Shown here: positions 1 through 10,381 of the stretch, piece after piece | How positions within the stretch are numbered: the stretch's first letter is position 1 | Layout of the letters: every line of letters starts with the position of its first letter | Assembly: GCA_030998225.1 (NCBI GenBank) | Contig: JAPYXD010000522.1 | Coordinates: forward strand, 3,782,001 to 3,846,000 | Direction of reading: 5' to 3' | DNA length: 64,000 bases | Source: Diplolepis rosae | Lineage: Eukaryota > Arthropoda > Insecta > Hymenoptera > Diplolepididae | Translations under genes and position numbers: made by a program | Notes under the pieces: model-generated | Seen by the model: only the letters and a program-made list of their open reading frames with translations | Told to the model about the DNA's origin: nothing | Database searches by the model: none

Positions 1-957
1 CGGGACTCTGCTCCATCAAAAACAACCATTTGTCGGTGGTATGCTGAGTTTAAAGGTGGTCGTACAGACACTGAAGATGCTGAACGCTTCGGCCGGCCAA
101 ATGAGGTAGTTACACCGGAAACCATAAAAAAAGTTCACCAAATCGGTTTTGAAAACCGTAAATTAAAATTGCGTGAGATAGCTGACACCTTAAAGATATC
201 ATACGGCAGTGTGTACGATATTTTACATGAAAATTTGTCTATGAGGAAGCTATTGTCAAAGTGGGTGCTGCGTTTGCTCACGGTGGATAAAAAATGACAA
301 AGTGTCGTTGATCCCGAGTGCTGTTTGGAGTTGTTTCGCCGAAATAAACCGAATTTTTTGCGTCGGTATGTGACAATGGACGAAACCTGGATCCATCACT
401 ACACTCCGCAGTCAAAGCGGTCGTCAGCCGAGTGGACTGCAGTCGGTGAGAAGCGTCCAAAGCGGCCAAAAACGCAAATATGGGCCGTTAAGGTTATGGC
501 CTCAGTATTTTGGGATGTTCATGGAGTTTTGTTAATTGACTACCTTGAAAAAGGTAAGACGATCAATAGCGAACGTTACATTGGCCAATTGATGCGTTTG
601 AAGAACGAAATCGGTGAGAAACGGCTCCAAATGAAGAGGAAAAAAGTGCTCTTTCACCAAGACAATGCGCCGTGTCACAAGTCGCTCGCTACCATGGCGA
701 AATTGAATGAATTGAGCTTCGAATTGCTTCCGCATCCACCATATTCACCGGATCTGGCCCCAAGCGACTACTACCTGTTTGCAGACCTCAAAAAAATGCT
801 CCAAGGAAAGAGATTCTACTCCAACGAGGAAGTCATCACCGAAACGAACGCTTATTTCGAGGAACAAAATAAATCGTTCTACAAGAAAGGTATTGAAATG
901 TTAGATATGCGCTGGACTGATTGTGTTGCTTTTGAAGGAGACTATGTTGATGAATAA
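1..957 (+). pseudogene. mariner transposase with one in-frame stop
   Basis: Frame 1 is open from the edge and shows the helix-turn-helix part of mariner transposase (around 25-240: WYAEFKGGRTDTEDAERFGR, then a second HTH). A TGA at 295-297 interrupts it. From 298 the frame continues to the stop at 955-957 with the catalytic domain. The D,D34D triad is visible: MDETWIHHY, HQDNAPCH, and SPDLAPSDYYLF, with exactly 34 residues between the second and third Asp. The enzyme cuts and pastes mariner DNA at TA sites. The single premature stop suggests a recently inactivated copy; the N-terminus is outside the window. The stop could in principle be a sequencing error. Confidence 0.9.
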
Positions 958-1024
958 AGTCGAGTTTTGCCAAAAAAAATGTGTTTTTCCTAGTTAGTCC
1001 CGGGACTTATTGATCCAGGTGTTA
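1..1024 (+). mobile_element. mariner transposon, 5'-truncated by window edge
   Basis: Partial Tc1/mariner-superfamily element. The transposase reading frame enters from the left edge. The 3' end lies near 1022, where a TIR-like stretch (GTCCCGGGACTTATTGATCC, about 998-1017) stops at a TA (1023-1024), the expected mariner target dinucleotide. Sequence to the right continues inside a palindromic MITE, so the mariner appears to have jumped into a TA of that MITE. The left TIR is outside the window. Confidence 0.85.
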
Positions 1025-1214
1025 TCTAGATGTTTAACTATGGGACAGCCATCTTATATGTTTAGTTGTAATATCTAGATATTCAGGTGTAATATCTAAG
1101 ATGTTATAATATGCAGAGGTTAATATCTTGGATATAACAGTTCAACATCTAGATACTACAATTGAACATATAGGATGGCTGTGCCATAGTTGAACATCCA
1201 TTTTTCTCCGGGTA
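1025..1214. mobile_element. palindromic MITE copy A, broken by mariner
   Basis: Non-coding element whose halves are reverse complements: near the left GTTTAACTATGGGACAGCC, near the right GGCTGTGCCATAGTTGAAC. The right terminus is CATCCATTTTTCTCCGGG, the family TIR. The matching left TIR is absent because the mariner ends here. The interior is built of ATATCTAGAT-type words. Related copies lie at 1789-1992 and 2487-2725. Confidence 0.8.
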
Positions 1215-1788
1215 TACTCTTCCTACATTCTTTTGTTACTTTTTTTCATATTTTAGAAATAAAGATCTCTGATGAAGACTCCAATCAGTGTTTAAGGGAG
1301 TCTGGTGTAGAGGGCTGAAAATGAGGGTGATTTTTTCGGATGATTTCGAGAAGCAAAACGGCGGGCATGATAATTCTCGACAAAATTGTCTGAAACCAAA
1401 AAGCCGAAAAGATTTACAAAGATTATACTTGTAGTTACCAGACAAACCACAAACAAATTTGAAAATAAGTAAAAATTTTAAAAAATAGTAGACAAAAAGC
1501 GGAGAATGGCATTTTCCCCCCTAAAATTGGCTCTTTTTTGTTTCAACAAAATGATTTAAAATTTTTTTTCAGTTTGGAGTGGCTTACACTGGGAGGAAAT
1601 GCATTTTTTTCGTTCAAAAATGTCAAGAGTCTTCAATTTTGGTCGATTAAATTTTTGTTTTTAAATATTAAAGTGCATTAAATTCTGAAGAGCTTCGCGG
1701 TCAGAACTTTTGTCCCCTCTAGTTTTGTATTAATAATTTTTTTACTCAAAGTATGGAGAAACTGAAATTTTTCACGCACTAATAACTG
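1215..1788. other. AT-rich spacer between two MITE copies
   Basis: No convincing gene. Short open frames here match no family I recognise. The sequence is AT-rich with homopolymer runs. Confidence 0.6.
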
Positions 1789-1992
1789 CACAGAGAAAAA
1801 TGAATGTTCAATTGTAGTACAGCCATCTTATATGTTCAATTGTAATATCTAGATGTTCAATTATAATATCTAGATGTTCAATTGTATAGTATCCAAAATG
1901 TTAACACCTCAGGTATCACAACTAATATATAAGACGGCTGTCCCATAGTTAAACATCTAGATATTAATTCTAAACATCCATTTTTCTCTGTG
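1789..1992. mobile_element. palindromic MITE copy B
   Basis: About 204 bp, starting CACAGAGAAAAATGAATG and ending with its reverse complement (CATCCATTTTTCTCTGTG). Subterminal inverted segments contain TACAGCCATCTTATATG and TATATAAGACGGCTGTCCCA. The interior repeats ATATCTAGATGTTCAATTGT three times. It has no coding potential. Its intact ends show what is missing from copy A. Confidence 0.85.
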
Positions 1993-2404
1993 TGCTTAGG
2001 AAAACTGTATATTATCTTAAATGAATGTTTGAGGAATTACAGAATATAAATAACTTGTTTATTATTCCATCTAATTGCTATAAAGAAATTTTATGAACAT
2101 ATTGGCAAATAGTCTTATTTATCGGTAAAAAAATTTTCTTTTTGTTAAAAGTACTTCGTATTAATGTAAGATTGGCATTCAATCGCAAAAATAATTAAAA
2201 AGATAACAATAACCATTGTTATGAACAATCCTTGTGGTATAATATTTAAATTTGGGGTTTTTTAAATTATATAATTGAATAATTTCCTTCAATCACTAGA
2301 ACAAATTCAGGTATTCCTTAGAATAATAAATCTTTAATAATATTTGGTAAAATGTAACAATTAAAATTTTTATAACTGTGAATAACTATTCTTTTTCTTT
2401 ATAA

Positions 2405-2475
2405 TTCAATTTTTTGTTTCAATATGACCATTTTTTTCCAATATATCCAACTTTTTATTTAGAAGTATTTCAATG
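2405..2475 (-). repeat. inverted partial copy of the 2733-3312 repeat
   Basis: Read on the minus strand this matches the start of the direct repeat at 2733 and 3056 (AAATACTT, TAAATAAAAAGTTG, then AAAAAAATGGTCAT). With the 2733 copy it forms an inverted repeat whose loop is MITE copy C. Confidence 0.6.
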
Positions 2476-2486
2476 CACAACTGCTA

Positions 2487-2725
2487 CACGGAGAAAAACG
2501 GATCTTCAGGATCAATATATAGATATTCAACTGTGTGACAAGCATATTATATATTTGGTTGTAATATCTAAATATTCAGCTGTAATATCTAAGATATTCA
2601 TATCAACCTATTTCAATATTTAAGCAAGTGAAATTGAATATTCAGATGTTACAATTCAAAATATAATTATTAGAACTGAATACGTGAAATGCTTGTCACA
2701 TAGTTGAATATCCATTTTTCTCCGT
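2487..2725. mobile_element. palindromic MITE copy C with TA duplication
   Basis: About 239 bp, starting CACGGAGAAAAACGGAT and ending ATCCATTTTTCTCCGTG, flanked by TA on both sides (left ...GCTA, right TATA...). Subterminal arms carry CAACTGTGTGACAAGCAT and ATGCTTGTCACATAGTTG. The interior is ATATCTAAATATTCA-type repeats. TA flanks plus TIRs fit a non-autonomous Tc1/mariner-type MITE; the superfamily is inferred. Confidence 0.85.
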
Positions 2726-2732
2726 GTATAAT

Positions 2733-3312
2733 ACTTGTAAATAAGGAGTTGAATATCTCAGAAAAAAATGGTCATACAGGAAAAAGTTGATCATAAAAGG
2801 CAAGAATATAATATTTTATGATGACATAAATACAAGAACATTCATCAAACTTTTGCATGTTTTATTACAATTTCATGCAAATGGTCAAAAATGTGATTTA
2901 TGGCCCCTAAAACTGTATCTATCTTAGAAATTTGACGTGATTAGACATTTTTGACTTCAAATTCATAATGAGCGCTGCAAAATCCATCAAAAATAACTAG
3001 AGACATGCCGTGGAAAAGAAAAGTTCTAATTTTGTCGACCAGTGTAAATTGAAATACTTGTAAATAAGAAGTTGTGTATCTTAGAGAAAATGGTCAAACT
3101 AGAAGAATAGTACTTTTCAGTGATATGCATAGAAATACATTCAAATTTTTGCACATCTCACCGCAATTTCATAGAAATGGTCAAAAATGTGATTTTTTGC
3201 TTCTAAAACTCCATCTGTCTCAGAAACTTGACGCGATTGGACATTTCTGACTCCAAATTCGTAATCAGCGCTGCAAAATCCATCACTAATGACTAAAGAC
3301 ATGCATTGATTG
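2733..3312 (+). repeat. two-copy degenerate tandem repeat, about 323-bp period
   Basis: Copy 1 begins about 2733 and copy 2 about 3056 (ACTTGTAAATAA, G/AGAGTTG, ATCTYAGA, AAATGGTCA). Later shared landmarks are AAATGGTCAAAAATGTGAT, then TTGACGTGATT or TTGACGCGATT, and GCGCTGCAAAATCCATCA. No ORF is conserved between copies. The small minus-strand frame through copy 2 has no recognisable domain. Confidence 0.75.
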
Positions 3313-3979
3313 CTTGTATGTGACATTCCGCGAAAAAAGGTCATAACGCAGCTTTGACAATCTTTACAGGACGGATGATTAAAGCGAGATGGGCCTAGAT
3401 AGAAACTCCATATGATGGTCCCACTTTGCAGTTGAAGAAGAACTCGAATTTTTGGAGACAACAAAATTATTCTTTTTTATAATTAAGGGCATGTCATTGT
3501 CGTGACTTTATCCAGTACCTCGACCATTCTTTTACCCATGTAGACATAAACAATTCCAATATCTCTAAAATAAAAAAAGAGATTATCTCTACTATAAACT
3601 GTTTCTTCTTTCTTATCGTCTTGACATTCTATTCTGGTCTAGATCTGAAGCTGAATTATCCTATATGACATAAAAATTTCAAAGTGTCCATTCGATCAAA
3701 TTTTTTTTACCATTTTCAAAAAATTATACTAATAAAATTATCCGTTAATCAGATGCAGACTAGATTTTTAAAAAGTGCTACAGGTCTAGCTAGCCGTTAG
3801 CTAGGCATCCTAGTCTGTGCCAGATTTGAGTCTAGATCTGGGCCTGGTCTGGAGGTTAAAAATCCGACAGAGGGAGTTACAATTAGTCCGCCAGACCTGG
3901 CCCAGATCAGGTGCGGAGTTTCATTTCGATCTTACCATGTCTGGGCCCAATCTAGGCCACGACAAAATTTCTACACTTG
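3313..3979. other. non-coding spacer with CCAGATCTGGGCC-rich stretch
   Basis: No gene recognised. Around 3780-3960 there is a GC-richer patch with repeated CTAG, CCAGA and CTGGGCC words (for example GATCTGGGCCTGGTCTGGAGG, cut here for length, and GACCTGGCCCAGATCAGG). It resembles the minisatellite at 6840-7175 and is probably a degraded repeat. Confidence 0.45.
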
Positions 3980-4411
3980 CTCTCTAAACCCGAATCAGTG
4001 AATGGCCACTGATTCGCAGTGACTATTCACTGATGGCAGCAGCTATAAGTCTTTCACTGAGAATCAGTGAAATTCGTCTAATGAATCAGTGAAATAGATT
4101 GAACTCACTTATTAAACCAGTGAAATCTTCAGGTGGGAGCAATAAAACCAGCAATATATTTTAACGATCGATTCACTCGTTCATTTTAGGCTAAACAACA
4201 CTAAAACGAAATTACGTAATTATTATTATTTTTAAAGGACGGTAAATCAGTAAAGTGTAGATGAAAGTTTTGAATTCGCGAATTCAAAAGTTATGTTCAG
4301 GTGACGCGTTCACTGATTCCTCAGTGAAATCAAAGCAGGGCACTGATTCATCAGTTGATATATTTTCACTGATATAATCAGTGACTATTTCACTGATTCA
4401 GGTTTAGAGAA
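3980..4411. mobile_element. MITE with CTCTAAAC termini and CACTGATTC words
   Basis: It starts CTCTCTAAACCCGAATCAG and ends CTGATTCAGGTTTAGAGA, an inverted terminal repeat. Much of the body is made of CACTGATT/AATCAGTG in both orientations (at least ten occurrences), so the single strand can fold extensively. A shorter relative ends at 18,410 with the same terminus. No ORF. Confidence 0.75.
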
Positions 4412-5122
4412 TGCTTTTCTATCCGCACCATCAGATATGTTTTATATTTATATAATATTTTATATTAACTTAAGGGGATTTCCCAAATCCCAATCAATGG
4501 CCAATCAACACTGAGAAAAAAACATTGTATTAATCTGTTTATATATTTGCAGACACGATGGTTTTACTTGTCGCATCAGTCTAGCTCGGACTTTATGGTG
4601 TTAGTATGCATTGATGTGAGATGTGAAAATATCACGCACGCTCGACGGAGCAGAGCCAGTCACGACTGGATCAAGTTAAGCAGAAGGATAGAAGGGGTAT
4701 GTGTAGGCGTGGTTAGTAAAACGGGTGGCTCTAGCAGGGTATGGGCCATTGGCGAAGGCATAAGCCGTGAGCGCCGCATGTCTACGCCTCTCCATTGTAC
4801 TCACATACCCATTACCCATGTCCCATATCCTATGTCTCTCTATACCTATTATTCATGTCTTCTTGTGCACACACTCGCACACATCAGTTCTTGATGAGTT
4901 TCCTTCGCAATCACGAACATATGGCCACGCCTCATCACCTTAGTCAATCTCCCGTTGGTTCACATACTTCAAAAAACTTAAATAGTCATTTATATAAATA
5001 TATGTTGTATATGTATAGAAATACGTATACATTGCTGCCGGGTAGGAATTTCGTCTAAATTTAAGAATAACAAGTGTTTTTCTAATTAAAGAGTTGGTGC
5101 CATTTGTAATAAATGGCACCTG
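4412..5122. other. gene-free stretch
   Basis: A 115-codon open frame at 4547-4894 has no recognisable domain and looks like chance. Nothing else is supported. Confidence 0.5.
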
Positions 5123-5200
5123 TACGGAGAAAAATGGATTATAGAATTAAATATTCTGGTTGAATAACTATATATCTGTGTAAAAATTGACAGGACTGCA
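5123..5200. repeat. remnant of CACGGAGAAAAATGGA MITE family
   Basis: A single end, TACGGAGAAAAATGGAT, with short AT-rich sequence following and no recognisable partner terminus before the next element starts at about 5204. Confidence 0.5.
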
Positions 5201-5203
5201 CTC

Positions 5204-5680
5204 AGAAAAAAGGCTCAGTTAAATTTACTAAAGCTAATCGGTTAAAATGACTAAATTTTTAGTTAATTTCACCAGAAAAATTGTTTACTTATTATGGTTA
5301 AAGAATCCTGGTATTATTATTCCAGTTAATTATATCGTGACATGTTTCCGTACATGTTCCTTGTTACATTGACCCACAGTTATAATTCTATAATATTTAT
5401 CAAAATAAATATTACAGAATTCCAGTTAATGTTACAGGAAAATAAAGTAAAAGTAGTTTCAAGATACGCCGTTAGCAGCGTTACTGTCTACACAATCTGG
5501 CGCCTTTTCGTTTTTCGCTATACATGTTAATACCGGTTTCCTGTTAGTTATGTTATGTATCAGGCCGTTTGCAAAAATAAGTGAAAACGAAAAGAAGGTA
5601 GAATCAAAAGGAATCTTAAAGATCTTGCGTCTTGTCTGGAATTTTTTTCACAAGGTTTCAAAGACATGAAGAATAAAATG
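5204..5680 (+). repeat. left arm of 12-kb inverted repeat
   Basis: It begins CACTCAGAAAAAAGGCTCAG. Read inward it matches the reverse complement of 15,910-17,463. Shared blocks include AAATTTACTAAAGCTAAT, AGTAGTTTCAAGATAC, CCGTTAGCAGCGTTACTGTC, GTTAGTTATGTTATGTATCA and AGAATCAAAAGGAATCTTAA. It could be the TIR of one large element or half of an independent inverted copy. A related terminus at about 6803-6832 (CCAGCCTTTTTTTTTAGTG) could close a 1.6-kb element starting here. Confidence 0.75.
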
Positions 5681-5689
5681 AATATTCAA

Positions 5690-6410
5690 GATACTAAACT
5701 TCTGAATATCCTCGTTAGTAAACTTGAATGTCTGAGGTACTGAAGTTGAATATCTCAGATATTTAACATCAATATCAGGTATACTGAAAAGGTAAGTTAT
5801 AGATATTACAGCTCAATGTCTAAGATACTCAAAAAATTATTTTAAAGGTTATGAAATAACTACATATTCAGTTTTTAGAAAAAAAGTCAAATTATATTTT
5901 ATCATGTACATAAGTATATAGCAGATTTATACTTCGCTCTCATTTTCATTATTTGGCATGTCTAAAATTAATTTAATGTTCTTTTTAGAAAATTAACCTC
6001 AACACTAAGGTTAGATTTCATTGTCGGCTATAAACCACATATATAGAGAAAATATATAACTTATATTTTTTACTTACTGCATCTCAAGTAAAACACCCGA
6101 TGTTTATTCCATTGAAAACACTTATTAGGATTTTTACGAAACTTTCAAAATTTTTCTTTACGGCACGCTGCAAGCATGCAAGCAGATTTCAATGAGCGCG
6201 AAAAAGTGATCACATGACCTTTATATATATGCGCGCGCACTTCATGCTTCAATATCTAAACTATTGAACTTGAATATCAAATGTTGCTTCTCGGAAAAAT
6301 CTTATATATATTGAAAAATAAAATTTTAATATTGCGTATCAATATCAAGTTATTATGGATGAATATCTCTTATTTGAATATCTACTTTTCAATATCCATT
6401 TTTCTCCGTG
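5690..6410. mobile_element. long, degenerate member of the CACGGAG MITE family
   Basis: The right end is intact (ATATCCATTTTTCTCCGTG followed by TA). The interior carries many GAATATCT, AGATATT and AATATCAAG words as in copies A-C. The left end is degenerate near 5665-5700. It lies inside the element beginning at 5204. Confidence 0.55.
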
Positions 6411-6840
6411 TATAGAAATTTGTAGATTGTAGATTTATATGTATTCAAATGTACATTTTTAATAATAATGTAAACAAAATAAAATAATTCAACAATAAAT
6501 ATATATTTTTTCATTTTGAAAATTATAATTCTCACGTTTTTAAATCATCATTTATTTTTAAGGTTATGTTATCATTCAACCGAGAAATGTTTGTAAATTT
6601 AACTAGAAATATATGAAACGTGAAATTTTTTACTAGAAAAATTACGGTGATATGAACTAGAAAATTTGATTACATCAACTGATGGATTAAAAGATCAAAA
6701 CAACCGAAAAGTGTTTACTAGAATTTCTAAGATTTTTAACCGGAATTACTGGTATGGCTCTCCGTAAAAAATTTTTCCGGTTGAAATAAACGGAATTCTG
6801 GTTGTTTAAACCAGCCTTTTTTTTTAGTGTGGGGCTAGTC
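6411..6840. repeat. AT-rich interior and right terminus of TIR element
   Basis: It ends with GGAATTCTGGTTGTTTAAAC and CCAGCCTTTTTTTTTAGTG, the reverse complement of an end similar to that at 5204. No coding potential. Confidence 0.5.
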
Positions 6841-7175
6841 CTACAATGAAACGCTGTGCCAGGCTTGAATCCAGCCTAGAGTGCTCGACAACCATAACGC
6901 TTGACAAACCTGGTTGCCAGAATTGTGCCCGGAGTCGAGAGCTTGGCAAAAATTGCAGCCATTCTTAGAACCGGTCTAGAGTTCCACGGCAAATCTGGCT
7001 GACAGGATTGGGCCTGGACTGCAGTGCTTGATAAACCTAGATGCCAGGGTTGAACCCGGATTGAAGCGTTGTAAAAATCTGGTTTCTATACTTGGACCTG
7101 GCCTAGAGCACTTGACAAACCTGGATGCCAGGTTTGGGCCCGAATTGAAGCGTTGTACAAACCTGGTTTCTACAC
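6840..7175 (-). repeat. minisatellite, about 84-bp period
   Basis: Degenerate tandem units containing CTTGACAAACCTGG, TGCCAGG and GAAGCGTTGTA. The best pair starts at about 7028 and 7112. The minus-strand open frame across 6976-7179 translates into repeated ETRF..RFN.G..LASRF motifs, which only reflect the DNA repeat. Confidence 0.75.
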
Positions 7176-7184
7176 TCAAAAATA

Positions 7185-7366
7185 AGTACAGTTAAAACAA
7201 CCGGAATTTCGGTTAGGCTGTATTTAACATTATTTTCTTGTTAAAGTAACTGAAAATTCAGGTTATTTTTACCAGACTTTTTAGGAATTACTAGAAAATC
7301 TGTTCGAAATAACCAGAAAACAATGTTAAATGTGGCCTAACCGGAATTCCGGTTGTTTTAACTGGA
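7185..7366. mobile_element. palindromic MITE with AACCGGAATTCCGGTT words
   Basis: The left arm AGTTAAAACAACCGGAATTT with AGGCTGTATTTAACATT pairs with the right arm AATGTTAAATGTGGCCTAAC and GGAATTCCGGTTGTTTTAAC. The whole 180-bp unit is a near-palindrome without ORF and shares its terminal words with the element ending at 6832. Confidence 0.75.
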
Positions 7367-7647
7367 CTTTTTTACATTCTCATCATGGATGAGAAGGTAT
7401 TGGTTTTATGTGAAAAATGACTTTCGAAATTTTCATCAAATCTTTACGTTTTGAGACCCCCTGAGTCAGAAAAAAGGGTTTTTACGAAAGTGTCTGTCTG
7501 TCTGTCTGTAGGTCGTGTGCGGCATAACTCTCGATAGAAGTATGAGATTGAATTGAGCTTTGGCACACTTTATCGGAGCCAAAAAAGTAAGGACAAGTTC
7601 GTTAATCAGCCACATCTAATCAAAATTGAGGGATTGAGCACTACTTT

Positions 7648-8005
7648 GGGGGCGTTCACATAATACGTCACGCGATTTTTAGCTATTTTTTACCCCCCCC
7701 CCCCCCGTCCCCCATGTCACACATGGTCGCAAGCCTCAGCCCCCCCCCCCTCCCCCCTTTGATGTCACGTCACACCTCTTAATTTTATAAAACATTTTTC
7801 GTTAACGCGTTCAAAATCCAGTAAAAAAAGAAGCTATTAATTATTATTGTAGATAATCTTTTCAGAACTTTTTTTCAAATTTCGTGGGTACACATTTAAT
7901 GTGTGACGTAACGCAGAGGGCAGACCCCCCTCCCAACATGTCACACCACGTCACAATTTGCAGACCCCCCCCACAAACTGTGTGACGTATTATGTGAACG
8001 CCCCC
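7648..8005. mobile_element. nested MITE, GGGGGCGTTCACATAATACG termini
   Basis: About 358 bp, with TIR GGGGGCGTTCACATAATACG on the left and its exact reverse complement on the right, continuing GTCAC on both arms. The interior has C-rich runs and CATGTCACA words. No ORF. It interrupts the left arm of the foldback element and so inserted later. Confidence 0.85.
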
Positions 8006-8026
8006 TTTTGTGTTTTTAAAAATAAC

Positions 8027-8408
8027 ATTCGATATATGTGTAAATTGGCTTTAGGGTCCAGAAATAATGAAAACTCAGTTCTTACATTCTTTCAAACTTT
8101 CGACTCAGGTTGGAGTCCTCATCAGTGAGAATTTATTTCTATAAAAAATACAAAGGAGGAATCTTAAGAACTGACCGTGTGACGGATAAACATTGTAGTA
8201 AAAAAGTGATATAAGAATCGCAGGTCTGTGTGAAAATAAAATTGGACTAAGTAACTAAATTTGCAATACAGTAAAACTGTAACAAAACTGTACAAAAAAA
8301 ATTTTTTTCTGTAAAATTGCTAAAAAGAACCTTTTCGATTTGAAAGAATGTAAGAACTGAGTTTTCATTATTTCTGGACCCTAAAGCCAATTTACACATG
8401 TATCGAAT
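8027..8408. mobile_element. second nested MITE with 75-bp TIRs
   Basis: About 382 bp. The arms 8027-8101 and 8334-8408 are nearly perfect reverse complements (ATTCGATAYATGTGTAAATT at the tip, GGGTCCAGAAATAATGAAAA further in). No ORF. It also interrupts the left arm of the foldback element. Confidence 0.85.
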
Positions 8409-10381
8409 ATTCATCAAAGGGTCGATACAAGTCCTATCTATAATTTTAAAAATAACTTTCTGAAAAAATCAAAAATTTCAATACTGGTTTTTGATAGTGC
8501 TCATAAATCTCTACAAATTATCCTGATAACAATTTTTGATTAAATCAAAATTAGAAATGTTACAACATATTAAAACTTGAAAAAAGTCAATATCAAAATT
8601 CCATTTTCCAGTTAAATTATACGAGATACGAAAAAACATTATCATACAATATTATTTTCTACATAAAGACCTACAAATTTTAATTGTAACATTTTTTCAT
8701 GAGATGCATATTTTTCTTTTTAATTTAAAAAAAAAACTATTGAAAATCCAAAATTCAATTTTTTAACAGTAATATGTGAAATACAAAAAAAACATAAGAA
8801 TACAAAGTTGTTCATCTCAAAAAGATCTACAAATTTTGTCTCACACAGTTTCTGAAAAAACACATATTTTTCGTTTCAATTCCAAAAAATACGATTAAAA
8901 TTCAAGAATTCCATTTTTTAGACAAAATATATGAGATACATAAAAAAACGTTTAGATGAAAAATTATTTGCCTAAATGAGGTCTACACATTCTTATTAAG
9001 AAATTTCTGGACAGGGTGTATATTTTATGTTTTAATTTTTAATATTAAAAAAATTCGATTTTTTTCACCAAAATATGTGAGTTACAAAATAAGCATTGTT
9101 CTGCAAAATCGTTTCCTTAAATAAAGTCTACGATTGTTTTTCTTTTTTGAAATATTTGGAAGAAAATAAGTAAATTATTTTAATCATATAATTTATTAAA
9201 AAGTTACTGAAATGTATGTATACAGAAAATCGAGTGCGAAGCATGAGTGTCATGATGAGAATGTGTTCCTTAAGGCCGATAGAGCCTTAAGTCATTTGAA
9301 TTTCCTGTTTTACTTAAACTGAAAAAGAAATTTAATGAATTTGAGAAAATGAGTAATTTACATCACATTTAATATTATAAAATTGGTTTGAGCTTCAGTA
9401 TTAAATTATAAGAAATAAACTTAAATGTATGCCACGATCAATTCGCGCCCTCAGATTCGTGCATTTTTGCTCGCAGTGCAGCGACTCCATGACATAATTT
9501 GTAGATAATAGAGTCCTCTACAATTTTTATTAATAAATTTTTCTCTACAACTTACTGTTCTCATGGAAAATCAAATCCAAAAACTTCCTGGAGGGGGCTC
9601 TCGAAAACTTAGTTTCAAGCTAGTCATATGCCCCACTAACGATTTATGAAATAAAATAGAGTCGGTCATTTTCTTTCCTCATAACCACTTTTTTCGTGAC
9701 AGATTAACTGTACTATGACAAAAGTTCTGATTACTACATTTTTCTCTACAACTTTGAAATTAAAATTTTTAAATTATCTAAACTTGTAGGAAACGGTAAA
9801 AGATTCACAGAACCTAATAAAAATTTTGGCTCATTATTTGATTTTTTTATATCAAAAAATTAATTTTTGGATTTTCAATAGTATTCTTTTGAGCTAAAAA
9901 GAAAAATATAGATCTTATGAAAAAACGATGCGGTTCAAACTTGTAGATCTTTATGTAGTAAACAATTTTGTATCATAACTTTTTCTCGTATCTCGTATAA
10001 TTTAACTGGAAAATGGAATTTAGATATTGACTTTTTTCAAGTTTTAACATACTGTAACTTTCCTAATTTTAGTTTAACCGAAAAATGTTATTAGGATAAT
10101 TAGTGGATATTTATGTGTACTACCAGAAACCAGTATTACATTTTTGGATTTTTTCATAAATTTTTTTTCAAAAACACAAAAAATGTTCCTATTTCAACAA
10201 TTTTTTCCGAATGTGGTTGGTTGACGAACTTTTCCTTACTTTTTTGGTTCCGATAAAGTATGTCAAAGCTCAATTCAATCCGATAATTCTATCGAGAGTC
10301 TCAAAACGTAAAGACTTGATGAAAATTCCAAAAGTGATTTTTCACATAAAACGAATACCTTCTCATATGATAAGAATGTAA

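Larger units (their letters stand above)
7372..10381. mobile_element. 3-kb foldback-type element with long inverted arms
   Basis: The left terminus TTACATTCTCATCATGGATG pairs with the right terminus at 10,361-10,381 (CATATGATAAGAATGTAA). The arms pair over several hundred bases: 7372-7620 with 10,200-10,381, and, past two nested insertions, about 8440-8760 with 9840-10,140. No transposase frame is present. The centre (8580-9170) contains degenerate repeats of about 150 bp (TATRTGAGATACRAAAAA, then ACATAAAGACCTACAAATTT-like words). Confidence 0.75.

Noticed and set aside
4547..4894. 115-codon open frame as a gene
   Set aside because: No domain, no neighbours or splice pattern supporting it, composition like the surrounding spacer.
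6976..7179. Minus-strand repetitive 67-aa protein
   Set aside because: The amino-acid repeats follow directly from the 84-bp DNA minisatellite; no start context or conservation visible.
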